A stretch of DNA of 32,614 nucleotides from Pseudomonadales bacterium. Lineage in GTDB: Bacteria; Pseudomonadota; Gammaproteobacteria; Pseudomonadales; Azotimanducaceae. The stretch covers positions 1 through 32,614 of the forward strand of contig JADHNI010000042.1 of NCBI GenBank assembly GCA_016779585.1. The letters run 5' to 3'. Below the pieces are notes generated by a model. The model ran no database searches. It had not been told where the DNA came from and saw nothing but the letters and a program-made list of their open reading frames with translations. This document shows, in pieces, positions 1 through 6,502 of this stretch. Made by a program: the position numbers and the translations under genes. Position 1 is the stretch's first letter. Every line of letters begins with the position of its first letter.

Positions 1-690
1 CGAGACCGGGTAAGTGTTTCGATACTGGCGTGCGACTCTCTGTGCCGCGACCACGTCACGGATTTCGTCGGTGATAATCAAAATACGTCCGCTCGCCATA
101 CCACCGTCACGGAACAGTTCAGTGGCGCGCTCCAGGGCCGGAGTCAGCTGGCTGCCGGGTGCGGGCACAATATCCGGTGACAATGCGGGGATCATCGCTG
201 CGATGGTTTTTGTGTCGTCGGTGAGCGGTGACACGACGTGCGCATCACCGGCAAAGACGACGAGGGCTGTCACACCTTCTTCGCGCAGTTCCAGCAGATC
301 AATAAGCTTTCGCTTGGCCCGCACCAGGCGATCTGGTTTGACATCGGTCGCGAGCATACTGCGTGTCAGGTCGAAGATAACCACCAGGGCATCTTCGCGT
401 TCCTGTACCGGTTGCGGCGTCTGCCGCCAGACGGGCCCCGTCAGCACAAAGGTTGCAAGAATCCAGGCGATAAACAACAGGGTCAGGGGGCTGCGTGAGA
501 ACTGCCGGTTCGGGTTGTCCAGGATGTGCGGCAGAAGATGCGGGTCGATCGCCTTTTCCCAGTTGCTGTGATGACTCTGCCTGTATCGGAGTACGAGGAA
601 CAGGAGAAATGCCGGTATCAGTGCATAAAACCATTCCGGGCGCAGGAAATGGAAGTTGGCAATCATCTCACTCAGCATCGCTTCGGTCAT
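1..690 (-). CDS. batB: BatB-like von Willebrand A membrane protein, C-terminus cut by window edge
   Basis: Last visible gene of the moxR/vWA operon. I read 230 codons without a stop from an ATG at 690 to the window edge, so the C-terminus is missing. Two membrane segments are visible at about residues 20-36 and 69-85. A vWA domain follows, with a MIDAS-like motif DLTRS at 107-111, where Thr replaces the usual first Ser, and then the family-typical sequence MLATDVKPDRL. In many relatives BatB carries a TPR region after the vWA domain; that part would lie outside the window. The ATG overlaps the batA stop codon (ATGA), which suggests translational coupling. The vWA domain probably faces the periplasm between membrane anchors. 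Its partner and substrate are not known from the sequence. Confidence 0.88.
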   Translation of the reverse strand, partial: MTEAMLSEMIANFHFLRPEWFYALIPAFLLFLVLRYRQSHHSNWEKAIDPHLLPHILDNPNRQFSRSPLTLLFIAWILATFVLTGPVWRQTPQPVQEREDALVVIFDLTRSMLATDVKPDRLVRAKRKLIDLLELREEGVTALVVFAGDAHVVSPLTDDTKTIAAMIPALSPDIVPAPGSQLTPALERATELFRDGGMASGRILIITDEIRDVVAAQRVARQYRNTYPVS

Positions 691-1736
691 GGCGCGGTTG
701 CCTCATTCGATGATTTAACCCAGGGGCGTGCCGCCCAGAGATTCATCACCCAGGTTGTCAGCTGTGGATGCAGCAGTGTGAACAGCATGCTGAGGGCCAA
801 CGAGAAGGCGAGGGGGTACCAGTACAGCGATCGAATCGGTCGATAGCTCTCCTGGTCCTGCTCAATAGGTTCCAGTTCATCCAGCGCCTCGTATATCTGG
901 CTGAGCTCCTGCGTGGACCTGGCGCGCTGGAAGATGCCGCCAGTCAGTTCTGCAATCTGTGTCAGCGTTTCGATATCGAGTTCAGCAGAGGGGTTTACCT
1001 TCCGTTGGAACAGGAAACCCGGTACCACCATTTCCTCGGCGCCAAACCCGATTGTGTAGATTCTGATGCCTTCCTGGGCAGCCAGTTTTGCGGCCTGAAC
1101 GGGATCCACTTCGCCAACGTTGTTGACACCGTCAGTCAGAAGGATCAGCACGCGGTTTTCGGCAGGGCGCTCCTGCAGGCGTTTCACCGCAAGACCGATA
1201 GCGTCGCCGATGGCTGTCTTGCCACCGGCGATGCCGAGAGGTGTCTCCGCAAGCAGTGTGCGCACCGTGTTGCGGTCGAACGTCAGCGGTGTCTGCAGGT
1301 AAGCGCGGGTACCAAAGAGGATCAACCCCAGGCGGTCACCCTTGCGTCGTTCCACGAAATCACCCACCACGTCTTTAACCACGGCGAGGCGTGTTGTCAT
1401 GGCGCCAGCCAGTTCCATGTCCTCCGTGCCCATGGACCCGGAGATGTCGACGGCGAGCAGAAGATCACGTCCTGATGTAGGCAGGGAAATCGGTTCGCCA
1501 ATCCATTGCGGGCGTGTTGCGGCCAGGACGAGTGCACACCAGACCAGGATCAGTATCAAACGACGCAGGAATGATTGAGCCCGCCCCCCGGTTGTTGTGC
1601 TCTCGTAGGAGGACGCTGCAGAGAAAAACGGTACCTGCAGGGCCGGTTCCTGCCGAGTGGCTTTGGGCACGAGAAAGTAAACGAGAATCGGCAGTGGCAG
1701 GAACAGTGCTGCGAGCGGCCACAGGAACTCAATCAT
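687..1736 (-). CDS. batA: BatA-like von Willebrand A membrane protein
   Basis: 349 residues. N-terminal hydrophobic segments lie at about 7-24 and 58-73, followed by a vWA domain with an intact metal-binding MIDAS motif DISGS at 97-101. A final membrane helix lies near 307-325. This arrangement is typical of BatA proteins encoded beside MoxR ATPases. The start overlaps the stop of the upstream DUF4381 gene and its own stop overlaps the batB start, both as ATGA, so the three are almost certainly co-translated. In the family, MoxR/vWA operons have been linked to envelope stress tolerance and to maturation or metal loading of protein complexes. The particular target here is unknown. Confidence 0.92.
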   Translation of the reverse strand: MIEFLWPLAALFLPLPILVYFLVPKATRQEPALQVPFFSAASSYESTTTGGRAQSFLRRLILILVWCALVLAATRPQWIGEPISLPTSGRDLLLAVDISGSMGTEDMELAGAMTTRLAVVKDVVGDFVERRKGDRLGLILFGTRAYLQTPLTFDRNTVRTLLAETPLGIAGGKTAIGDAIGLAVKRLQERPAENRVLILLTDGVNNVGEVDPVQAAKLAAQEGIRIYTIGFGAEEMVVPGFLFQRKVNPSAELDIETLTQIAELTGGIFQRARSTQELSQIYEALDELEPIEQDQESYRPIRSLYWYPLAFSLALSMLFTLLHPQLTTWVMNLWAARPWVKSSNEATAP

Positions 1737-2287
1737 GCCGCCTCCTCGAGTGCTTCTTCCAGGAAGCGAACTTCATGTTTTTCGATCCACGTGCGCGCTG
1801 CCTTCTCCAGGCTCAGGATATCGATTGAAATGTCTTCACGGTAAGCGCCATCTATCAGTGCTTCTGAATCACCTATGGAAAAGTCGTGGCTACCGGTGGA
1901 GCGGTCCAGGAACTGCACCCAGGCTTCTCCGGTCAGGCTCGCCACGTCTTCCCTGGGAAAACGGGTCAGGGCGACGCGTTTTAACAGGCGCTGCAGCGCT
2001 TCCAGGTAGACGAGGTCATCCCGGTGCTTTTCCCAGTCGTGTTTCAGCCCGGCGAGTTCTGAAATGGCTTCCCTTCGATAACGGTTGGCCCGCCAGCGCT
2101 GTATCAGCCAGTAGAGTCCGTAGAGCATCAGTGCAACGACGAGTGCCGCCAGTAGCCACCATCCCGGTGCTGGTGGCCAGGTTTCAATCATGGCAGGCAT
2201 GTGGATGTCGCGCAGTTGCGCCAGCGGGTCAGTGGCCTGCTGCATGATGCCTGGCACTGCATTGGGTGTTGCGGGAGCGTTTGCCAT
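1733..2287 (-). CDS. DUF4381 single-pass membrane protein of MoxR/vWA operon
   Basis: 184 residues. The N-terminal region carries DPLAQLRDIHMP and WPPAPGWW (about 36-43), which are hallmarks of DUF4381 proteins found in MoxR/vWA operons. A single membrane helix follows at about 41-62, then a charged region with helical character and a mostly acidic C-terminus ending EEALEEAA. No enzymatic motif is visible. It lies between the DUF58 gene (1-nt gap) and batA (4-nt overlap). The gene order suggests a structural or adaptor role in the membrane vWA assembly, which is inference. The biochemical function of the family is unknown to me. Confidence 0.85.
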   Translation of the reverse strand: MANAPATPNAVPGIMQQATDPLAQLRDIHMPAMIETWPPAPGWWLLAALVVALMLYGLYWLIQRWRANRYRREAISELAGLKHDWEKHRDDLVYLEALQRLLKRVALTRFPREDVASLTGEAWVQFLDRSTGSHDFSIGDSEALIDGAYREDISIDILSLEKAARTWIEKHEVRFLEEALEEAA

Positions 2288-2288
2288 C

Positions 2289-3212
2289 TCAGTTCACCGC
2301 AACGGTCTGTCGGTTCAGGCCATCTACAATGGATTGCGCCGTATTGAGCTGGAGGAGCGGCGACTTAACACGCATAAACTCTTCCTGGATGGCTGTCAGC
2401 TGTTTCTGGTAACCGAGTTCATAGGCTTCACGGTGCTTTCGATTGCCGGTATTGATTCGGGAACATTCTCGGCCGTTGGTGATGCTGTAAACATCAGGCG
2501 TTGGCAGGTGCTGCTCCAGGGGATCGGAGATGTGAATCCCGATCACATCATTGGATTGCGCCAGGGGTTGCAGGTGTATCCTGGATTCATCGGTGTAGCT
2601 GCTGAAGTCGCTGATGATGAAGATGACGCTGCCGTGTTTCGTGACGCGGCGCACCTCGGTCAGGGCGTTGGCGAAATGGTTGGTTGAGCCTTGTTCCTGC
2701 GAGGTCTCCCGGGTCAGCGCGTGGTTGAAGTCGTGAATCTCGTTCAGGAAGCGCAGCACGGCGCGCTTGTTTCGCCGGGGTCGAACTTCACGATGCCCCT
2801 GTTCTGAAAACACGATACCGCCAACACGATCGCCGCGTTCCAGAGCGGCCCAGGCGACGAGAGCGGCCGTGCGGGCCGCCAGAACTGACTTGAAGGTCAC
2901 CTGGCTACCGAAATACATCGAAGCTGACTGATCCACCAGTATCAGGACAGGACGCTCTTTTTCTTCCTGGAACAGTTTCGTGTGTGCGACCTGTGTCCGT
3001 GCTGTCACACGCCAGTCGATTGTCCTGACATCATCGCCCGGTTGATAGACGCGAACTTCCGCGAAATCGATACCTCTTCCGCGGAAGTTCGAGGTCAGCA
3101 GACCGGCCAGCGGATTCGAGGTTTTGTTGTCAGCGAGATCGGTTATCTCCCGCGCAGCATAGCGCAGTCGAATCAGGTCGCGCAGGTCAGTATAGGCGCC
3201 GCGATATTCCAT
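2289..3212 (-). CDS. DUF58 domain protein (vWA-like, MoxR-associated)
   Basis: 307 residues, no obvious membrane helix, probably cytoplasmic. The DUF58 signature is clear: [20 protein letters not shown] at about 53-72, then [12 protein letters not shown] and a MIDAS-type motif DQSAS at 94-98. The metal-binding Asp and Ser residues are therefore intact. The gene starts 2 nt after the moxR stop, so the ATPase and this protein are made from the same message. In the family, DUF58 proteins are regarded as partners of MoxR AAA+ ATPases, probably linking the ATPase to substrate. The sequence does not show which substrate. Confidence 0.93.
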   Translation of the reverse strand: MEYRGAYTDLRDLIRLRYAAREITDLADNKTSNPLAGLLTSNFRGRGIDFAEVRVYQPGDDVRTIDWRVTARTQVAHTKLFQEEKERPVLILVDQSASMYFGSQVTFKSVLAARTAALVAWAALERGDRVGGIVFSEQGHREVRPRRNKRAVLRFLNEIHDFNHALTRETSQEQGSTNHFANALTEVRRVTKHGSVIFIISDFSSYTDESRIHLQPLAQSNDVIGIHISDPLEQHLPTPDVYSITNGRECSRINTGNRKHREAYELGYQKQLTAIQEEFMRVKSPLLQLNTAQSIVDGLNRQTVAVN

Positions 3213-3214
3213 TC

Positions 3215-4177
3215 TCAGGCAGCGGCGACTCTCTGTACCAGCAGATCCAGGATCCTGTCGGCATCAACCCCCATGGCTTCTGCTTCGAAGCTCACGATGA
3301 TGCGGTGACGGAAGACGTCATGCAGTACAGCCTGCACGTCGTCCGGAGAGACAAAATCCTTGCCCAGCAGGAACGCGTTGGCTCGCGCGCAGATGTCGAG
3401 GGCGATGGTTCCCCGGGGAGAGGCACCGTAATCGATCCAGTTGGCGAGATCCTCGCCGTACGCACCGGGGTTTCGTGTTGCCATGGTCAGCTGCACAATG
3501 TACTCCTCAACCACTGGTGCCATGTGAAGTGCCAGCAGTTCCTGGCGTGCGCTGAAGATGGCTTCCTGGGTAACGGCAGCGGACGGTTCATCATCGTCAG
3601 TGTCCATTGCCTCATTGCGTACCAGCTGCAGGATACTGCGTTCCGATGCCGCATCCGGGTAACCGATGTTCACGTGCATCAGGAAGCGGTCGAGCTGCGC
3701 TTCCGGCAACGGGTAAGTACCTTCCTGTTCAATCGGGTTCTGCGTTGCCATGACCAGGAACAGGGGGGGTAGCTGGAAAGTCTGGCGACCGAAACTCACC
3801 TGGCGTTCCGCCATGGCTTCCAGCAGCGCTGACTGCACTTTCGCAGGCGCCCGGTTGATCTCGTCAGCGAGAATCAGGTTGTGGAAGATCGGACCCTGCT
3901 GGAACTCAAAGGTACCTTCCTGGGCACGATAGATTTCCGTGCCGGTGATATCAGAAGGGAGCAGGTCCGGGGTGAACTGGATTCGATGAAACTCGCCTTC
4001 AATACCATCGGCCAGCGTTTTGATGGCTTTGGTTTTGGCGAGACCCGGTGCGCCTTCCACCAGCAGGTGCCCGTCGGCGAGCAGTGCCATGAGCAGGCGA
4101 TTAACCAGTTTTTCCTGGCCGATGATGCGGCTCGTGAGCCACTTTTCCAATTCCACGATATGAGCACGATGCGACAT
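3215..4177 (-). CDS. moxR: MoxR-family AAA+ ATPase
   Basis: 320 residues. Walker A is [10 protein letters not shown] (41-50, catalytic Lys48) and Walker B is [10 protein letters not shown] (101-110, Asp105/Glu106). Further typical MoxR elements are [10 protein letters not shown], the sensor-1 segment [23 protein letters not shown], here mentioned only in part ([12 protein letters not shown]), and the C-terminal lid region with [10 protein letters not shown]. It is a cytoplasmic chaperone-like ATPase thought to act with vWA proteins. It is the first gene of the five-gene operon. The preferred ATG at 4177 has an AGGGAG about 12 nt upstream, which is a longer spacing than usual, but there is no better internal start before the conserved N-terminus. 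Confidence 0.95.
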   Translation of the reverse strand: MSHRAHIVELEKWLTSRIIGQEKLVNRLLMALLADGHLLVEGAPGLAKTKAIKTLADGIEGEFHRIQFTPDLLPSDITGTEIYRAQEGTFEFQQGPIFHNLILADEINRAPAKVQSALLEAMAERQVSFGRQTFQLPPLFLVMATQNPIEQEGTYPLPEAQLDRFLMHVNIGYPDAASERSILQLVRNEAMDTDDDEPSAAVTQEAIFSARQELLALHMAPVVEEYIVQLTMATRNPGAYGEDLANWIDYGASPRGTIALDICARANAFLLGKDFVSPDDVQAVLHDVFRHRIIVSFEAEAMGVDADRILDLLVQRVAAA

Positions 4178-4361
4178 AGCTCGTTACAACTCCCTGTTGG
4201 GTTTACTACCGACGATATCTGGGGGCGCAGTCCCTGAAAATCAAGTGAAATGAAGGACTTGCAGGGTAACTGGCGCGATGGTTATAGACAGCAGGATTTC
4301 GCTGAGGTTCAACCCAAGATGATACCACCAGTTGAGTCGACTGGGTTCTGCGGTGACCTGC

Positions 4362-4382
4362 AATCTGCAACACAGCTCGCGA
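4362..4382. repeat. 21-bp direct repeat, copy 1
   Basis: Reads AATCTGCAACACAGCTCGCG followed by A. The second copy at 4541-4561 differs at one position (20 of 21 identical) and lies 179 bp away in the same orientation. Read on the minus strand, the match continues as GCGAGC-GTGTTGCAGATT in both copies. The two copies bracket a segment of about 158 bp that contains most of the rmf-side 23-bp repeat element. Function unknown. Confidence 0.8.
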
Positions 4383-4480
4383 CCTGGGTTGAGCTAAATG
4401 AAGAAAACAAAGAATCGCATAGCCGCAGAAATAGACGGTGACTTTGTTGTCTTCCTCATTTAAATACCGACTCGATCGCT

Positions 4481-4541
4481 GAGTGCCCATAGCGCGGGAG
4501 AACGAGTGCCCACAGCGCGGGCACCTTATCTCCTTACCAAA
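4481..4541 (-). repeat. rmf-side copy of the hairpin / 23-bp tandem-repeat element
   Basis: Oriented with rmf transcription (minus strand). Reading from 4541 downward there is a purine-rich stretch GTAAGGAGATAAG, then a perfect hairpin GTGCCC-GCGCTGT-GGGCAC (4524-4506), then TCGTT. A second, degenerate 23-bp unit follows (4503-4481). Bases 4501-4525 are the exact reverse complement of 6381-6405. Over 41 bp the two elements (4541-4501 minus and 6365-6405 plus) match at 37 positions, and all four differences are transitions. The element begins about 42 nt past the rmf stop. The T-tract is interrupted (TCGTTCTCC), so termination would be weaker than at the amt copy. Confidence 0.85.
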
Positions 4542-4561
4542 ATCTGCAACACTGCTCGCGA
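4541..4561. repeat. 21-bp direct repeat, copy 2
   Basis: Reads AATCTGCAACACTGCTCGCG followed by A; partner of the copy at 4362-4382. It abuts the boundary of the hairpin/tandem-repeat element (4481-4541), so on the minus strand the order is rmf stop, this repeat, then the hairpin element. It may be part of the rmf 3' untranslated region. Confidence 0.8.
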
Positions 4562-4582
4562 AACAGCTTCGTGAACCAGGAA

Positions 4583-4795
4583 CTAAAGACTAGAAAGATG
4601 AGCCTCTCTATTAATACCCGCAGTTCCGACTAACCCGTCCCAGTTGTCCTCGCGACCTGTCCTCCAGCCTGCCATCCAGGACTGCTTGGATTCCTCGTCA
4701 TGAAACGGGCACATGTCCCTCGATTTGCCGTGTACGCCACAGTGATATCCGCGGGCGAAGGCTCGATTAGACTTCTGGCGTTTTTGTCGTCGCAT
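4583..4795 (-). CDS. rmf: Ribosome modulation factor
   Basis: 70 residues, recognised by MRRQKRQKSNRAFARGYHCG at the N-terminus, followed by GKSRDMCPF and a QSWMAGWRTGREDN segment. These match the RMF family consensus (RQKR...RGY..G..G.S...CP...W..GWR). RMF binds 70S ribosomes in stationary phase or starvation and helps form inactive 100S dimers. E. coli RMF is 55 residues, so this protein has about 15 extra C-terminal residues (GLVGTAGINREAHLSSL region) of unknown role. An AGGAG lies about 12 nt upstream of the ATG at 4795. It diverges from amt across 222 bp and is followed by the hairpin/tandem-repeat element at 4541-4481. Confidence 0.93.
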   Translation of the reverse strand: MRRQKRQKSNRAFARGYHCGVHGKSRDMCPFHDEESKQSWMAGWRTGREDNWDGLVGTAGINREAHLSSL

Positions 4796-5017
4796 GGGGA
4801 GGTGCTCCTGGGTTGGGGGGAACTTCCATTGAATAGAACTGTGCTCGTGCTGTCGTGGAATGATTTGCTATAACCAGGGAGTCTGATAGTTGTCCCGGAC
4901 ATAAGCTGCAGGAATGCGGCCTGACGTGGGTTTCTGCTGAGACATCCGGTAGACTCAGGGCATAAGATCAAGAAAACCTGTCGGTACTCACGACCGGCTA
5001 AACTGAGGGAGAGTCTC
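4796..5017. promoter_or_regulatory. Divergent rmf / amt promoter region
   Basis: 222 bp between two divergent start codons, so it must carry both promoters. On the plus strand TATAAC at 4869-4874 resembles a -10 element but has no good -35 at 16-18 bp. I found no confident sigma-70 promoter for rmf. A sigma-54-like TGG...GCT near 4855-4869 has the wrong spacing. Exact promoter positions are therefore not called. Confidence 0.5.
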
Positions 5018-6295
5018 ATGATTAAATCAGCCGCAGCTGTGCTGTCCTTGTTGCTGTTCGCGCCTGTCGCGATGGCGGACGAACTGAACGAGGCGAACAC
5101 CGCCTGGATCCTGACTTCCACGGCCCTGGTGCTCTTTATGACGATCCCGGGCCTGTCACTGTTTTATGCTGGCCTGGTGCGAGTCAAGAACGTGTTGAGT
5201 GTGCTGATGCAGTGTTTCGCGATCACCTGCGTCGTGTCGATTCTCTGGCTGGTTGTCGGTTACTCCCTGGCATTTTCAGAAGGTAATGCCTTTGTGGGTG
5301 GTTTCTCCAATGTGCTCTTTGCCGGTATCCAGGAAGACACCCTGAGTGGCGATATTCCTGAGAGCGTGTTCGCGATGTTCCAGCTGACCTTTGCGATTAT
5401 TACGCCGGCACTCATTGTCGGAGGTTTTGCCGAGCGTATGCGCTTCTCGGCCATGCTGTTTTTCTCTGCCCTCTGGCTGCTGGCGGTTTATGCACCGGTG
5501 ACTCACTGGGTCTGGGGTGGCGGCTGGCTTGGTGAGATGGGATTGCTCGATTTCGCAGGCGGTACCGTGGTTCACGTCACTGCAGGGGTGGCTGCATTGA
5601 CTGCTGCCATGATGATGGGCACGCGTCGCGGCTTCCCGACAACGCCGATGCCGCCGCATAACATGACCATGACCATCACGGGTGCCGGCATGCTCTGGGT
5701 TGGCTGGTTCGGTTTTAATGGCGGTAGTGCCCTTGCCGCTAATGGTGATGCCGGTATGGCCATGCTGGTCACCCATATCTCTGCAGCAGCAGGTGCGTTC
5801 ACCTGGATGTGTATTGAGTGGATTCGCTATGGCAAGCCAAGTGCCTTGGGTGCGGTGACCGGTATGGTGGCTGGACTGGGTACTATTACTCCAGCATCCG
5901 GGTTTGTTGGCCCCGCGGGTGCACTGGTAATTGGTATTAGCGCTGGTTTCATCTGTTTTAACGCCACCATGTTCCTGAAGCAGAAGCTTCGCATAGACGA
6001 TTCCCTGGATGTGTTCCCGGTTCACGGGGTTGGTGGTGCGTTGGGTACGATACTCGCCGGTGTGTTCGCCAGCAGTTCACTGGGAATATTCAGTGGCCAG
6101 GGTGATGGGCTGCCCATGGGTGAACAGGTTGTGGTTCAGCTGACAGGTGTGTTTGCTACCGGCATCTATACCGCGGTGCTGACGTTTGTGCTGTTGAAGG
6201 TGATTGATATTGTGATCGGGCTTCGGGTGAATGAAGAAGAAGAGACCGAAGGGCTGGATATTAATCAGCACAATGAGCGCGGTTACGACCTTTAA
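5018..6295 (+). CDS. amt: Ammonium transporter (Amt family)
   Basis: 425 residues with a likely signal peptide ending APVAMA at 20, then about 11 membrane helices. Hallmark residues are in place: the pore twin histidines His186 (GGTVVHVTAG) and His336 (DVFPVHGVGG), the conserved Asp178 in LLDFAGG, the Phe gate region FQLTFAIITPALI (121-133), and the C-terminal regulatory tail GLRVNEEEETEGLD...H. It conducts NH3/NH4+ across the inner membrane. Proteobacterial amt genes are very often paired with glnK (PII); here no PII gene is adjacent. GGGAGAG just upstream supports the ATG. An 8-bp-stem hairpin and the repeat element follow the gene. Confidence 0.96.
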   Translation: MIKSAAAVLSLLLFAPVAMADELNEANTAWILTSTALVLFMTIPGLSLFYAGLVRVKNVLSVLMQCFAITCVVSILWLVVGYSLAFSEGNAFVGGFSNVLFAGIQEDTLSGDIPESVFAMFQLTFAIITPALIVGGFAERMRFSAMLFFSALWLLAVYAPVTHWVWGGGWLGEMGLLDFAGGTVVHVTAGVAALTAAMMMGTRRGFPTTPMPPHNMTMTITGAGMLWVGWFGFNGGSALAANGDAGMAMLVTHISAAAGAFTWMCIEWIRYGKPSALGAVTGMVAGLGTITPASGFVGPAGALVIGISAGFICFNATMFLKQKLRIDDSLDVFPVHGVGGALGTILAGVFASSSLGIFSGQGDGLPMGEQVVVQLTGVFATGIYTAVLTFVLLKVIDIVIGLRVNEEEETEGLDINQHNERGYDL

Positions 6296-6300
6296 TGTTT

Positions 6301-6319
6301 GACCGGCCGACGGCCGGTC
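6301..6319. other. Perfect 8-bp-stem hairpin just after amt
   Basis: GACCGGCC, loop GAC, GGCCGGTC: a perfect inverted repeat 5 nt past the amt stop codon. There is no T-run directly after it, so it is not a canonical intrinsic terminator by itself. It could protect the amt mRNA 3' end. The repeat element 60 bp further on looks more like the terminator. Confidence 0.6.
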
Positions 6320-6364
6320 CAGTTCTGGGTTCGCCCGTCGCACTCGCGTGTAGTAATCCAGATG

Positions 6365-6502
6365 TTTAGTAAAGAGACAGGGTGCCCGCGCTGTGGGCAC
6401 TCGTTTTTCCGCGCTGTGGGCACTCGTTTTTCCGCGCTGTGGGCACTCGTTTTTCCGCGCTGTGGGCACTCGTTTTTCCGCGCTGTGGGCGCTCGTTCTT
6501 AT
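6365..6502 (+). repeat. amt-side copy of the hairpin / 23-bp tandem-repeat element (5 units)
   Basis: Oriented with amt transcription. It starts with purine-rich GTAAAGAGACAGG, then the hairpin GTGCCC-GCGCTGT-GGGCAC (6382-6400) followed by TCGTTTTT. A 23-bp unit GCGCTGTGGGCACTCGTTTT plus TCC then runs in tandem from 6388, 6411, 6434, 6457 and 6480. The first four units are identical as far as I can read; the fifth is degenerate and overlaps the ddl stop codon (6499-6501). The period is not a multiple of three and no stop occurs in the array, so spurious open frames run through it in all plus-strand frames. There are no spacers, so it is not CRISPR. Confidence 0.9.
6382..6410 (+). terminator. 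Probable intrinsic terminator of amt
   Basis: Stem GTGCCC/GGGCAC with a 7-nt GC-rich loop, followed by TCGTTTTTCC. Stem plus T-tract fits Rho-independent termination in the plus direction, 86 nt after the amt stop. Later tandem units repeat GGGCAC and the T-tract but lack the GTGCCC left arm, so only the first unit makes this hairpin. Confidence 0.6.

Larger units (their letters stand above)
4178..4582. other. 405-bp intergenic region between moxR and rmf
   Basis: No convincing gene. Short open frames exist on both strands (for example 4206-4490 minus) but they show no family resemblance and no good ribosome binding site. The region must hold the moxR operon promoter, which I could not place with confidence, and the 3' region of rmf. 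It also holds two structured elements listed separately: a 21-bp imperfect direct repeat (4362-4382 and 4541-4561) and a hairpin/tandem-repeat element (4481-4541) whose relative lies after amt. Confidence 0.7.

Noticed and set aside
4206..4490. 94-codon minus-strand open frame upstream of moxR
   Set aside because: No family resemblance and no good ribosome binding site, and it overlaps repeat sequence. It is probably the moxR leader and promoter.
4855..4870. Sigma-54 promoter for amt
   Set aside because: TGG...GCT has 8 bp between GG and GC; a sigma-54 site needs 10.
5276..6025. 249-codon minus-strand open frame inside amt
   Set aside because: Antisense to a clear Amt coding sequence, with composition typical of a codon shadow (His, Thr and Arg rich).
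6381..6502. 23-bp repeats as a CRISPR array
   Set aside because: The units abut directly with no spacers, and no cas gene is in the window. It is a tandem repeat.
4481..6502. Composite transposon carrying rmf-amt
   Set aside because: There is no transposase and no target-site duplication. The flanking repeats lie at gene 3' ends in the sense of transcription, which a terminator-like element explains better.
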